Source: CAWBRT01 sp963696525
Lineage (GTDB): Bacteria > Acidobacteriota > Terriglobia > Terriglobales > Acidobacteriaceae
Direction of reading: 5' to 3'
DNA length: 64,000 nt
NCBI GenBank assembly: GCA_963696525.1
Contig: CAVOKO010000008.1
Location: 630,366 to 694,365 of the forward strand
Each line of letters opens with the position of its first letter. Position 1 is the stretch's first letter. The translations under genes and the position numbers were made by a program. The notes under the pieces are model-generated. The model had not been told where the DNA came from. It saw only the letters and a program-made list of their open reading frames with translations, and searched no databases. Of this stretch, positions 25,767 to 34,330 are shown piece after piece.

Positions 25767-27296
25767 ATGAAACGCATCGCGTCCCGGACATTTATCGCTT
25801 TACTGCTGCTGTCGCTGGCCGCCGCCGGTCAGCAAGCGGCGCCGCGCCCTTTACGCTTTGAGGTAACGATTTCGCGCACCTTGGGAACTGCTCCTGTCTC
25901 GGGACGGTTGCTCGTACTGCTCAGCACACGTGAGCCTGAGCGGGGCTTGCTCACCCCCGGATTCGGCACCACCACTCGCCAAACCTGGATTGCGGCGCGA
26001 GAGATCGATGGCGTGCTGCCCGGGCAAACCGTAACGATTGACGCCGGCGAACTAGCCTTTCCCGCTCCACTTTCCACCGCGCCGCCGGGCGACTACTACG
26101 CCATGGCAATGCTGGACGTCAATCATAACGCCGCCTATCGCTTCTTCACGCCCGGTGATCTCCGCATGCAGGCCGTCGCCCTCGGGTCTTTCAAACCTCA
26201 TACCGCCGGCAGGGTGCGCCTCACCCTGGACGAACGCGTGCCGCAACCAAAAACCGGCCCGCTTCCGGCGGGAATGGAATGGGTCGACTTCACCAGTCCT
26301 CTGCTCTCCGGTTTCGACGGACGCCCGATTCACATGCGTGCCGTCGTCGTGCTGCCGCCAAGCTATAGCGGCACCTCCGGCCGCTTTCCCACCGTGTACC
26401 TCATCCCCGGCTTTGGGTCGACGGCAGAGGATCTCCCGGGTTCCTTCGGCGAGTCGCTCTTGAGTGAAATGTCCGCCCGGCGCGCGCCGGAAATGATCTA
26501 CGTGCTGCTCGACGAATCACTCCCCACTGGCACTCACGAGTTCGCCGACTCGGTCAATAACGGACCCTGGGGAACCGCCCTGGTGAGCGAACTGATTCCC
26601 TGGCTGGAATCGAAGTACCGCATGGATGTCAAGCCCGAAGGGCGCTTGCTCACGGGACATTCGTCGGGAGGCTGGGCCACTCTCTGGCTGCAAATTACGC
26701 ACCCGGAATTTTTCGGCGGCACCTGGTCCACTTCGCCCGACCCTGTGGACTTCCGCGATTTCACCGGTCCCGATATCGTCGACGCCAAGCCCGGAAGCAA
26801 CTTCTACCTGAAGCCCGATGGCTCGCCGTGGATGATGGTCCGTGTGCACGGCAAAGATGCCGAGTCGCTGCGCGATTACGCCCGGCAGGAGCGTGTGCTC
26901 GGCGACTACGGCGGCCAGATGTCTTCTTTCGAATGGGTCTTCAGCCCGCGCGGCGATGACGGCAGGCCTTTGCCGTTGTTCGACCGCGTCACCGGCGCAA
27001 TTGATCCCGCGGTCGCGCACGCCTGGGAGAAGTACGACATCTCCCGCCTTCTGCGCGACCACTGGGCGACGCTCGGCCCACAGCTGAAAGGCAAGATCCA
27101 TATCTATGTCGGAACCGCAGACAGCTTCCACCTGGAGTCATCCGTGGGCCTGCTCGACCGGCAATTGAAAGAACTTGGGGCGGATGCCGAGTTCACCTAT
27201 CTTCCCGGACGCACCCACTTCGACCTCTACGATGGCGAGTTGTCAAACCAAATAGCGCAACAGATGTACTCCGTCGCCCGCGGCCCAAAACCCTAG
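25767..27296 (+). CDS. Secreted esterase, enterochelin esterase-like (esterase D / PF00756)
   Basis: A 509-residue protein with an N-terminal signal peptide (FIALLLLSLAAAGQQAA). After an Ig-like N-terminal domain of about 150 residues, the alpha/beta-hydrolase domain begins with VVVLPPSYSGTSGRFPTVYL. It carries the nucleophile elbow LLTGHSSGGWATLWL and ends with LPGRTHFDLYDGEL, giving the catalytic His. The family cleaves esters of siderophores, phenolic esters or S-formylglutathione. The gene is alone; the product is probably periplasmic. Specificity cannot be deduced. Confidence 0.87.
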   Translation: MKRIASRTFIALLLLSLAAAGQQAAPRPLRFEVTISRTLGTAPVSGRLLVLLSTREPERGLLTPGFGTTTRQTWIAAREIDGVLPGQTVTIDAGELAFPAPLSTAPPGDYYAMAMLDVNHNAAYRFFTPGDLRMQAVALGSFKPHTAGRVRLTLDERVPQPKTGPLPAGMEWVDFTSPLLSGFDGRPIHMRAVVVLPPSYSGTSGRFPTVYLIPGFGSTAEDLPGSFGESLLSEMSARRAPEMIYVLLDESLPTGTHEFADSVNNGPWGTALVSELIPWLESKYRMDVKPEGRLLTGHSSGGWATLWLQITHPEFFGGTWSTSPDPVDFRDFTGPDIVDAKPGSNFYLKPDGSPWMMVRVHGKDAESLRDYARQERVLGDYGGQMSSFEWVFSPRGDDGRPLPLFDRVTGAIDPAVAHAWEKYDISRLLRDHWATLGPQLKGKIHIYVGTADSFHLESSVGLLDRQLKELGADAEFTYLPGRTHFDLYDGELSNQIAQQMYSVARGPKP

Positions 27297-27330
27297 GATC
27301 GCGCGTCCCGGTTGCGCAATAACCTCGAAG

Positions 27331-27367
27331 TGTCATTCTGAGCGAGCGTAGCGAACGAAGAATCTGT
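27331..27367 (+). repeat. Dispersed TGTCATTCTGAGCG repeat
   Basis: The bases TGTCATTCTGAGCGAGCGTA followed by GCGAACGAAGAATCTG match a short repeat common between genes of Acidobacteriota and some other environmental bacteria. Only one copy is in the window. Function unknown. Confidence 0.55.
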
Positions 27368-27483
27368 GTATTGGATTTGTAATGCACGAGACAGCATGCA
27401 TCCCCCCGGCTTTTTCTCCGATTGACACTCGGGAGTGCTGCTGGAACAATCTCAGCATACTGACAGTCGAAGGAGTTGACGCC

Positions 27484-28314
27484 ATGTTCCAGGAAGAATC
27501 AGCGCCACAGCAGGCCGCGGATCGCGACAACGTTTTGCGCAACGTGCTGCTCGGAGTTGCCGCCATCTATGTGGTTGTATCGCTTTTCCTGTTGTTTAGC
27601 CTGCGCAGCCGCGTGCAAGGCTTGGAGCAGAAACAGCAAACGCTCGAAGCCTCCGACAAGGAACTCCGCGACAAGTTGCACATCACCAGCAAGACCATGT
27701 CGGAATCGGTCGAAGCGCTTGGCTCGAAGGTCGGCATGACGCAGGAAGAGATCGCGCGCCGCACCGCGGAGCTGACCCGGCAGCAGCAGCAGGCCGAGGC
27801 CAAGTTGACGGCGGAGCAGAGAAAAACCCAGCAACAGGTCTCGCAGGTTTCCGGTGACGTGACCGGCGTAAAAACCGATCTCGGAGGCGCTAAACAGGAT
27901 ATCGCCAGCACCCGCAGCGATCTTGAGGCGACCAAAGCCAAGATGGAAAGAGCTATTGGCGATCTCAACATCCAGAGCGGCCTGGTTGCCCGCAACCACG
28001 ACGAACTCGAACTGCTCAAGCACAAGGGCGACCGCAACTACTTCGAGTTCACGCTGCAAAAGAGCCAGCGCCAGCCGGTTTCAACCATCAGCATGCAATT
28101 GAAAAAAACGGATCCAAAGCGGTCGAAGTTCACGCTCAACCTGATCGCCGATGACCGCATTATCGAGAAGAAGGACCGCACCGCCAACGAACCGCTTCAG
28201 TTTTACACCGGCCGTGATCGCGGCCTTTGCGAGGTTGTTGTCTTCAAGGTCGAAAAGAATACGGTGACGGGCTATCTGAGCGCGCCCAAGACGATTCAAC
28301 CCCACGGTAATTAG
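27484..28314 (+). CDS. Membrane-anchored coiled-coil protein
   Basis: A 276-residue protein with one membrane helix near the N-terminus (VLLGVAAIYVVVSLFLLFSL, about residues 22-41), then about 140 residues of heptad-rich, Gln/Lys/Glu-rich coiled coil, and a C-terminal domain of about 85 residues (NYFEFTLQKSQRQPVSTISM to VEKNTVTGYLSAPK). The ATG at 27484 has AAGGAG ahead; the open frame upstream is not used. Architecture suggests an envelope protein with the coiled coil in the periplasm. The family is not recognised. Confidence 0.75.
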   Translation: MFQEESAPQQAADRDNVLRNVLLGVAAIYVVVSLFLLFSLRSRVQGLEQKQQTLEASDKELRDKLHITSKTMSESVEALGSKVGMTQEEIARRTAELTRQQQQAEAKLTAEQRKTQQQVSQVSGDVTGVKTDLGGAKQDIASTRSDLEATKAKMERAIGDLNIQSGLVARNHDELELLKHKGDRNYFEFTLQKSQRQPVSTISMQLKKTDPKRSKFTLNLIADDRIIEKKDRTANEPLQFYTGRDRGLCEVVVFKVEKNTVTGYLSAPKTIQPHGN

Positions 28315-28354
28315 GCCGCTCTGGCAAATGCTCTCGGCCTGCTGGACGCCGCTT

Positions 28355-29014
28355 TTACGCTGCCGGGTGCGGGGACAGATAGACTTTGTGGGCGCTCTGC
28401 CGCCAGGCGGCGCCCGCAGCGGCGGGACTCTTCCAGCGCTCCACCAGTTCCCAGAAAGCAAGTTTCATCCATTCCAGCAGCGTTGTCTTGAGCGATTCCC
28501 GATTATTCCAGTAATCCTGCCGGAATTCGGTTTCGTCGTGCGCCGCTGCCACCGACCACTGATATTGCGGTAGTCTTCGCTCGAAAACCGAAAGCGCCCG
28601 CCGGGTGTGGTAGTCGGAGGTCACGATCAAGACCCGGCGCGCGCGCAGCGGCGCCAAGCATCGCGCCACCTCTGCCGACTCCGCCAGCGTCGATTTCGCC
28701 GTATGCGGGCATACGTGGATGTGGGCAGCCAGCTCCGGCGGCAGCCCTTGTATGTAGGTTTGAGCGATTTGCGCCAGCGTCCTGCCGAACAACAGGTCGC
28801 GGCCGTCGGCATCGATTAAGAGTTCGCGCCCGAGCCCTGTCTTCAGCGCTTGTAGACCGCGGTTCAAGCGGCTATCGCCCATGTCGCCTGCCAGCACCAC
28901 AATCGCATCGGAGGGTGACGGGCGATCGATCACGAGGTAGCTGCTGGCGTGAGGCAGCGCGAGCGCAAGGCCAAGAACAAAGGCAATGATAAGAACTGGC
29001 AGGATACGCAACAT
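28355..29014 (-). CDS. DUF218 (YdcF/SanA-like) membrane protein
   Basis: A 219-residue protein with a single N-terminal membrane anchor (LPVLIIAFVLGLALALP) and a DUF218 domain: SPSDAIVVLAGDMGDSRLNR, ELLIDADGRDLL, HTAKSTLAESAEVARCLAPL and VLIVTSDYHTRRALSVFERR. The family includes SanA and ElyC, linked to envelope barrier and lipid-carrier metabolism. The conserved Asp and the SDYHxRR block are intact. It is convergent with the coiled-coil gene. Confidence 0.85.
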   Translation of the reverse strand: MLRILPVLIIAFVLGLALALPHASSYLVIDRPSPSDAIVVLAGDMGDSRLNRGLQALKTGLGRELLIDADGRDLLFGRTLAQIAQTYIQGLPPELAAHIHVCPHTAKSTLAESAEVARCLAPLRARRVLIVTSDYHTRRALSVFERRLPQYQWSVAAAHDETEFRQDYWNNRESLKTTLLEWMKLAFWELVERWKSPAAAGAAWRQSAHKVYLSPHPAA

Positions 29015-29224
29015 AAAACCCCATCGATAATTAAGCTAAACATCTTAACGCACCCAAAGGACTTGCGGAGCCAATGATTAGAGATACTCTACTCCGGCTC
29101 CAGAATCGCTGACGCGAATCCGCTTTGGATTCCTGCCTGAGGTCTCTTCTTAGTCACCCTGAAGTCAAAAAAAAACTGCTTCTCGCGCAAACATTGATAG
29201 ATTGATACATTGAACGCAAATCAA

Positions 29225-30235
29225 ATGGCGCAGCAAATATCCACCAGAGCGGGCCGGCGAGAACCAAGGTTTCCCTTGCAGATACCTACCCTGGTGTTTG
29301 GCTACGACCGCTCCGGACGCGCCTTTATGGAGCAGGCGCAGACTCTGGATATTTCCATTGCCGGCGCCCGGCTCACCGGTCTCAGCTCCGAAGTGAAGCC
29401 GGGGTTCATTCTTGCCGTACAGCAAGGCAATCGGCGGGCGCGCTTTCAGGTCCTGTGGGTGGGCGAGCCGCGCACCGACCTTGAAGGGCAAATCGGCCTG
29501 CAATGCGTCGAGGTCGGCGGACACACGCGCAAACGCATTTTGTGCATCGGGGCTGACCCTTCGGAGCAGGCTTTACAGCGCACTTACCTCGAAACAGCCG
29601 GTTATGAGGTGGTTTGCCGCGCCGATTGGCGCCAGGGCATGGCCGTCTTTCAGGAATCGGCTTTCGACCTGCTTATGGTGGATGTTCAATCAGAGCACAA
29701 CGAGCCCGGGGATTTCATCAGCTTCGTGCGCCTGAATTCGCCCCGCACACGGGTCATGCTGCTCAGTAATAACCCGGGACGAATTCCCGAAATTCTGCTC
29801 AACCAGGCCGACGGATTCATCGACAAATCGAATTCCCGGCACGAGTTGCTGACCGTGGTGGAAGAAATGATTGGCGCCGGCAATCAGGTTCGCTGGCCCT
29901 TGGCAAGATTAGCGGCACGCTACACCTTTGACGCGCCGGTTTCGATCTCGCTTCGTCGCTCCGGCGTTGCCGTCAGCATGCAAGGCGAATCGACGGATAT
30001 CAGCGAACTTGGGGTGGGGGTGGAGTTGGCCGGGGAAATTGTGCCCGGAGAGTTGGTCGGACTGCGCTTTCGCCTGCCCGGCAACGACTTTGAATTGACA
30101 CCTCTAGCCACCGTCCGCCGGCGCTTGGGTCCGCACTACGGTTTCGAATTCGTCAGCATCGAGCCCGCGCGTCTGGAGGAACTACGCCTCGCCTGTCAGA
30201 AGCTGCCGCGCATCAGCCTTCCCCAGCCAGCTTAA
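29225..30235 (+). CDS. PilZ-receiver-PilZ protein
   Basis: A 336-residue cytoplasmic protein with three domains. Residues about 10-98 form a PilZ domain (RREPRF, then DISIAGAR), the pattern that binds cyclic di-GMP. Residues about 102-215 look like a receiver domain (KRILCIGADPSEQ, LLMVDVQ with the candidate phospho-Asp, VMLLSNN, ADGFIDKSN), although the usual acidic pair after the first strand is reduced. Residues about 225-330 form a second PilZ-like domain (RYTFDAPVSISLRR, DISELGVGVEL). The start is uncertain: ATG 29225 or TTG 29210. It may join phosphorylation and c-di-GMP signals; no kinase is nearby. Confidence 0.8.
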   Translation: MAQQISTRAGRREPRFPLQIPTLVFGYDRSGRAFMEQAQTLDISIAGARLTGLSSEVKPGFILAVQQGNRRARFQVLWVGEPRTDLEGQIGLQCVEVGGHTRKRILCIGADPSEQALQRTYLETAGYEVVCRADWRQGMAVFQESAFDLLMVDVQSEHNEPGDFISFVRLNSPRTRVMLLSNNPGRIPEILLNQADGFIDKSNSRHELLTVVEEMIGAGNQVRWPLARLAARYTFDAPVSISLRRSGVAVSMQGESTDISELGVGVELAGEIVPGELVGLRFRLPGNDFELTPLATVRRRLGPHYGFEFVSIEPARLEELRLACQKLPRISLPQPA

Positions 30236-30411
30236 AGCTGTTTGCCTCGCAGCCGTGCCCGCTGACGTCAGCTCTGCGAAAGCGGTCCTTTGCCGCGATA
30301 TTCGTTTGATCATTCCGCAACCGGACTCCGTCTTCCGGCGACACAATGTGCTAGATTCATTTTCGAAGCCGGTGCAGCGCTCGCGCCTTCGGCTATCGGC
30401 GAAATCAACCC

Positions 30412-30897
30412 ATGCGACTCATCGTCCGATCTTCTACTATCCACGCTGCCGGAGTTTTCACCCTCGAGCGCGTTCTCCAGGGAACCAGAATCCTGGAGTA
30501 CACAGGCGAGCGCATGGCGCACGAGGTCGCCGATGAGCTCTACAAACACCGTCCCTACACCTACCTGTTCGGATTCGGCGATGCTTCCAAGGTTATCGAT
30601 GGTTACGGAATGGCCATGTACGTAAACCACTGCTGCGATCCCAACTGCGAAACCGAGGAAGACGAGGAAGGCCGCGTCTGGATCGCAGCCATGCGCGACA
30701 TCGATGCCGGTGAAGAGCTGACCTACGATTATTTTCTGTACGACGGGGAGGGCGATGCGCCTTGCACTTGCGGCACCGAAAATTGCCGTGGAACGATGTA
30801 TTCGAAAAAGGAAATGCGCAAACGCCGCAAACGCCAAAAAGCTGTGAGTTCGAAGGCCGCGTCGCCCAAAAAATTCCGCTCTCCCCGGGCACGCTAG
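30412..30897 (+). CDS. SET-domain protein lysine methyltransferase-like
   Basis: The 161-residue protein is almost only a SET domain. Landmarks: GVFTLERVLQGTRILEYTGE (SET-N), MYVNHCCDPNCE (71-80, the knot that holds AdoMet), GEELTYDYFLY (100-110, with the catalytic Tyr), and a Cys-rich post-SET end CTCGTENCRGTMY (118-130). Residues 132-161 form a Lys/Arg-rich tail. SET proteins methylate lysines; in bacteria the targets are mostly unknown, and ribosomal or DNA-binding proteins are possible. The gene stands alone between a PilZ gene and a convergent gene. Confidence 0.88.
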   Translation: MRLIVRSSTIHAAGVFTLERVLQGTRILEYTGERMAHEVADELYKHRPYTYLFGFGDASKVIDGYGMAMYVNHCCDPNCETEEDEEGRVWIAAMRDIDAGEELTYDYFLYDGEGDAPCTCGTENCRGTMYSKKEMRKRRKRQKAVSSKAASPKKFRSPRAR

Positions 30898-30912
30898 GGT
30901 TGAGCCGCTGCC

Positions 30913-31476
30913 TTACCCGCGGCTCCGCATGGCCGAGGCAACACCGCCCACCAGTACGCCAAATCCAATCATGGAGAGCAACGGCAGTGCGCTCGAAGCC
31001 TGAGCGAGTTCAGGCGATTCGCCGTTGCTGGCCGTAACGCCCGGTGCGCGCGCACCCTGCGTCTGCGATCCGCCCGCCACTACGAAAAACACTACCGTCG
31101 AGCGTCCGCCGGTGACTGGCGTTCCATTCGCGTCCACCAGTTGGACGATGACCGTATGCTGACCGGGAGTCAGTCCCGTAAACGTGCAAGTCGTATCTTG
31201 CGTCGAGACCGGATCGCGCCCGTCAAGTTGCACCTGATAATCCGGCGATCCGCCGCTCGCGCCGGGGTTCACCAGCTCGTAATTCACGTCGACGTAATTG
31301 GTGCTGAGCTGCTGGTTTGGACCGGGACTCAGGATATGAACCAGCGAATTCTGTGCCTCGACTGTCCCGGCAAGCTGCGCCGCTCGGTTTGCCGCGGACA
31401 ACTGACCGGCCCCGGCGGCAACTGCTCCCGCGGCGACGCACGCGAGCAGAATTGCCTTCCACCATTTCCTCTTCAT
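30913..31476 (-). CDS. Secreted Ig-like protein with C-terminal membrane anchor
   Basis: A 187-residue protein with an N-terminal signal peptide (AILLACVAAGAVAAGAG), a central beta-sandwich (VHILSPGPNQQLSTNYVDVN to STVVFFVVAGG), a low-complexity linker and a C-terminal hydrophobic helix ALPLLSMIGFGVLVGGVASA followed by MRSRG. The end resembles a sorting or anchor tail (hydrophobic helix plus Arg cluster) as in PEP-CTERM-like proteins, though no clear PEP or LPxTG motif is seen. ATG 31476 follows AGGGAG. Confidence 0.72.
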   Translation of the reverse strand: MKRKWWKAILLACVAAGAVAAGAGQLSAANRAAQLAGTVEAQNSLVHILSPGPNQQLSTNYVDVNYELVNPGASGGSPDYQVQLDGRDPVSTQDTTCTFTGLTPGQHTVIVQLVDANGTPVTGGRSTVVFFVVAGGSQTQGARAPGVTASNGESPELAQASSALPLLSMIGFGVLVGGVASAMRSRG

Positions 31477-31960
31477 CAACACTCCCTGCAGTGAATCCGC
31501 GGTATTTTTTCTAGCAATGCCGTTCCGATTGATGGCTCACCGCTTCCACCACCGGTTTCCGTGTCTTACCTTTTGTCCAGATGAATCCGTCTGAAAATCT
31601 CTTTGCCGTGACTGCCTTACGGCACTGTGCGGCGTTCGCCTCTTCTGGAAAACGAACCTGCTGCTGGAAAGAACAGCATCTGGACTACCATATGGACGCA
31701 GCTCAGGGCGGCAGGTCAGCAAACAATTTTGTCTTAGTTCTTGCGAACTAGTTCTTTCGAACCAGAACGGCGGCGCACGCGAAAATCCGTCGCTTTTGAC
31801 GGCCGCGCAGACATGGCTGGACAGCCGCGCGCCTGTGCCGCAAAATGGACCCCTCGGTTGCGGTAGATCGGAAATTTCAAAATTACCAAAAGAACCGGGT
31901 CGGACGCCGCACGCGGCATGCTATTGCGGCTCTTTCACCCGGGTTCAGCGAGGATGCAGG
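31477..31960. promoter_or_regulatory. Intergenic region with clustered GTTC/GAAC half-sites
   Basis: This gap precedes the AhpD-like gene. At 31737-31768 the tetramers GTTC, GAAC, GTTC, GAAC, GAAC occur at close spacing (31737, 31745, 31751, 31759, 31765), including the palindrome GAACTAGTTC. Such arrays can be operators, for example of LexA-like or two-fold symmetric repressors, but the spacing does not match a known box. A CCGTC-GCTTTT-GACGG hairpin lies at about 31787-31802. The rest of the region shows no gene. Confidence 0.3.
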
Positions 31961-32484
31961 ATGCGTATTCCAAGGCTGGAACGCTCGCAAGTGGACGAGC
32001 CTACGCAGGCGATTTACGACCACTTTCAAAAGCAACGCGGAAATGTGCCGAACATGTTCCGCACGGTCGCGCACCGACCGGAAATTCTGCGCACCATGAT
32101 CGCCCATTTTCGCGCCGTCATGGAGACCGGAACCCTGACGCCAAAGCTGAAGGAGCTGGTCATCGTGCGCACCTCCCAAGTCAATGGCTGCGAGTATTGA
32201 CTGGCCTCGCACACCGCTCTGGCAGAGCGGTATGGGTGGACGAAGGATCAGGTTCAGCACTTGGCCGACTTTCGGGTTCGCGGCGATTTCACTGCCGCCG
32301 AAAAAGCGGCATCGAGTTGGCCGAACGCGAAACGCTGCGCCCGCAGTCGGTCGATGACCAATTTTGGGCGGAGTTGCGTAGCCATTATTCGGAAGGCGAA
32401 ATCATCGAATTGGCGGCGGCCATCGGATTGTTCAACTATTTCAACCGCTTCAACGACGTGCTCAAAATGGAACCCACAAAGTGA
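31961..32484 (+). CDS. AhpD-like/carboxymuconolactone decarboxylase family protein, candidate selenoprotein (CxxU), plus one frameshift
   Basis: The frame from ATG 31961 encodes RGNVPNMFRTVAHRPEILRT and KLKELVIVRTSQVNGCEY, then TGA at 32198-32200, then continues without shift as LASHTALAERYGWTKDQVQH. AhpD-type proteins have CxxC with a His four residues after the second Cys; here Cys77 and His84 are in place and the TGA is residue 80, exactly the second Cys. A perfect hairpin follows at SECIS distance (32213-32231). Reading TGA as selenocysteine gives a CxxU peroxiredoxin-reductase-like protein of about 174 residues. A one-base gap near 32310 shifts the frame before IELAERETLRPQSVDDQFWA, ending at TGA 32484; the shift is probably a sequence error like others here. 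Family function: alkylhydroperoxidase or peroxide-related reductase. Confidence 0.75.
32213..32231 (+). promoter_or_regulatory. Candidate bacterial SECIS hairpin
   Basis: ACCGCTCT (32213-32220) pairs perfectly with AGAGCGGT (32224-32231) around a GGC loop. The loop begins 21 bases after the TGA, within the 16-37 base range accepted for bacterial SECIS elements, and has G in its first two positions as required for SelB recognition. An outer CAC/GTG pairing (32210-32212 with 32236-32238) may extend the stem. Confidence 0.6.
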
Positions 32485-32909
32485 AATTCGCGCTCCGCAT
32501 GCTGCTGGCCGTCTGGCTGGCCGCATGCGTTTTCACCAACGCCGGGGAGTCGCAATCCTTTGCGACCGGCGGGCTTGCCGAGGATGATTCGGAGTGTGTG
32601 CCCTACACCCGCGCTATTGAAAAGGTGGGCGAAGTCGCATGCGTCACCGGCAAAGTGGTTGCCGTACATACGATCAGAAGCGGGAGCACGTTCCTGAATT
32701 TCTGCCGCGACTACCGTGACTGTAATTTTTCGGTGGTTATCTACGGCGGCGACGCGCGCCGTCTGCGTGATGTCCGGGTTTTAGAAGGACGGGAAATTCG
32801 CATCACCGGCATGGTCACAGGGCACGGACACAGAGCCGAGATGCGCTGGCAGAAACCCGAGCAACTCCTGGTGGCCATCGACGAAGACAAACCCTCCCGG
32901 AAGAAGTGA
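32481..32909 (+). CDS. Secreted OB-fold protein
   Basis: The 142-residue protein has a signal peptide or lipid-type N-terminus (MLLAVWLAACVFTNAGESQS) and an OB-fold domain: VGEVACVTGKVVAVHTIRSG, TFLNFCRDYRDCNFSVVIYG and GREIRITGMVTGHGHRAEMR, as in YhcR-type nucleic-acid-binding OB folds. The GTG start at 32481 overlaps the TGA of the AhpD-like gene (GTGA), so the two genes are translationally coupled. The Cys in AAC (residues 14-16) could also be a lipobox. Function unknown; ligand might be nucleic acid or a small molecule. Confidence 0.75.
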   Translation: MKFALRMLLAVWLAACVFTNAGESQSFATGGLAEDDSECVPYTRAIEKVGEVACVTGKVVAVHTIRSGSTFLNFCRDYRDCNFSVVIYGGDARRLRDVRVLEGREIRITGMVTGHGHRAEMRWQKPEQLLVAIDEDKPSRKK

Positions 32910-32948
32910 GGGGCTAACCTTCGCGGGTATTGCTTCGGCGATTCCACC

Positions 32949-34175
32949 CTAACCCGCGCGAAGCGCTTTCTCGTCCAACTCCGGCGCAAATCGCATGCCG
33001 TAGAACAGGATGATGGCGGAAATCCCTACCGCGGCCGAAGCCGCAAGAAACGCTACCCGCAGATTCGAGCGATCCGAGATGTAGCCCATCAGCGTGGGTG
33101 AAAAAGCATCGCCCAGCAAGTGGATGGTGAATAGATTCACCGCGATTGCCGTGGCCCGGATCCGGGCGCTCACCGAATTGACCAGAGCGGCGTTCAGCGG
33201 CGCGGTGTTGGCCAGCAGAAAAAACTCGGCAATGAAAATCGCCGGATACATCCATGCTCCCGTAACACTGACGGCGATGGCAATGGCCGGCAGCGTCACT
33301 GCGGTTGCGACCGCTGAAACCAGGTAGTAGCCGCCTCGCGTGTAACGGAGCATCAGGTCGCCAAGCCAGCCGCCGATCAAGGTCGCCAGAATTCCACTGA
33401 CCAGCGTCATCAGGCCGAAGGTCCGGTTCGCCTCCGCCAGCGGCACGCCGCGCATGCGGGAGAGAAAAGTCGGCATCCACACCTGCATGCCGCCGATGGC
33501 AAAGGTCAGCATGGCCATTCCGAGACTGCACGTCCAGAACGCCCGGTTGCGGAAAAGCCCAGCCAAGGTGCTGCGTTCGAAAGTTCCTGCCATGCGGTCC
33601 GCGCCGCCGCGTTCCGGCTCCGGCAGGGCAAACATCAGCAGCGCCAGCAGGAAACCCGGAATTGCGCCCACGTAGAATGGCGTCCGCCAGCCGTACAGGC
33701 TGCCCAGATAGCCTCCGAGAAGGTATCCCATGGCGGTTCCCGCCGGAATCGCCAGATAAAAAATAGAGAGCACCCGCCCTCTGTGCCGCTCGTCGAAAAA
33801 ATCGGCAATGTAGGCCGGCGCGATGGTCACGAAGGTCGCTTCGCCCACTCCCACGAGGGTGTGCCGAATCAACAGCGTGCGGAAATCGTAGGTCACGGCG
33901 GTCAGCAGCGTGGCCGCGCTCCAGACGATGGCCCCAACGATCATGATCAGCCGCCTCGGGTAGCGGTCGGCCAGCGGGCCGATCAGCGGAGCGGTGCACA
34001 TGTAAAAAATAAAGAATGCGGAAGTCAGCAATCCAAACGCCGCGTCATCGCGCGGAAATTCACGCTGGATGAGCGGCTGCACCGCGAACAGCACCGAGCG
34101 GTCGATGTAGTTGACGAAGTTGAGCGCCGTCAGAATTACCAGCGCTGCGGTTGCGCTTTTGCCGTTCGCTTTCAA
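32949..34175 (-). CDS. MFS transporter, Spinster-like
   Basis: A 408-residue 12-helix major facilitator. The start FVNYIDRSVLFAVQPLIQRE with the D-R pair, the loop GPLADRYPRRL and GVGEATFVTIAPAYIADFFD are characteristic of the Spinster (Spns) group, which exports lipids or carries small organic substrates. The start at 34175 gives a short polar N-terminus. No functional neighbour points to a substrate. Confidence 0.87.
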   Translation of the reverse strand: MKANGKSATAALVILTALNFVNYIDRSVLFAVQPLIQREFPRDDAAFGLLTSAFFIFYMCTAPLIGPLADRYPRRLIMIVGAIVWSAATLLTAVTYDFRTLLIRHTLVGVGEATFVTIAPAYIADFFDERHRGRVLSIFYLAIPAGTAMGYLLGGYLGSLYGWRTPFYVGAIPGFLLALLMFALPEPERGGADRMAGTFERSTLAGLFRNRAFWTCSLGMAMLTFAIGGMQVWMPTFLSRMRGVPLAEANRTFGLMTLVSGILATLIGGWLGDLMLRYTRGGYYLVSAVATAVTLPAIAIAVSVTGAWMYPAIFIAEFFLLANTAPLNAALVNSVSARIRATAIAVNLFTIHLLGDAFSPTLMGYISDRSNLRVAFLAASAAVGISAIILFYGMRFAPELDEKALRAG

Positions 34176-34330
34176 GGTATAGGTTCCGAGGCTGCGTGCT
34201 GAGCCGGAGTCGCAGCCGGCTGGCGTCCAATCCTGCCCAGGAGTCTTCCGCCGCAGGAGCCGTCATTGATCCCGTCATTGATAATATTGATTTGGATTTG
34301 TTCCATGACGTTCGGCTTGTGGCGGAACGG

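Noticed and set aside
31977..32260. Two separate short genes split at the TGA 32198-32200
   Set aside because: The sequence after the TGA is in the same frame and belongs to the same AhpD-like domain, with CxxU/His spacing preserved; readthrough as Sec fits better than two genes.
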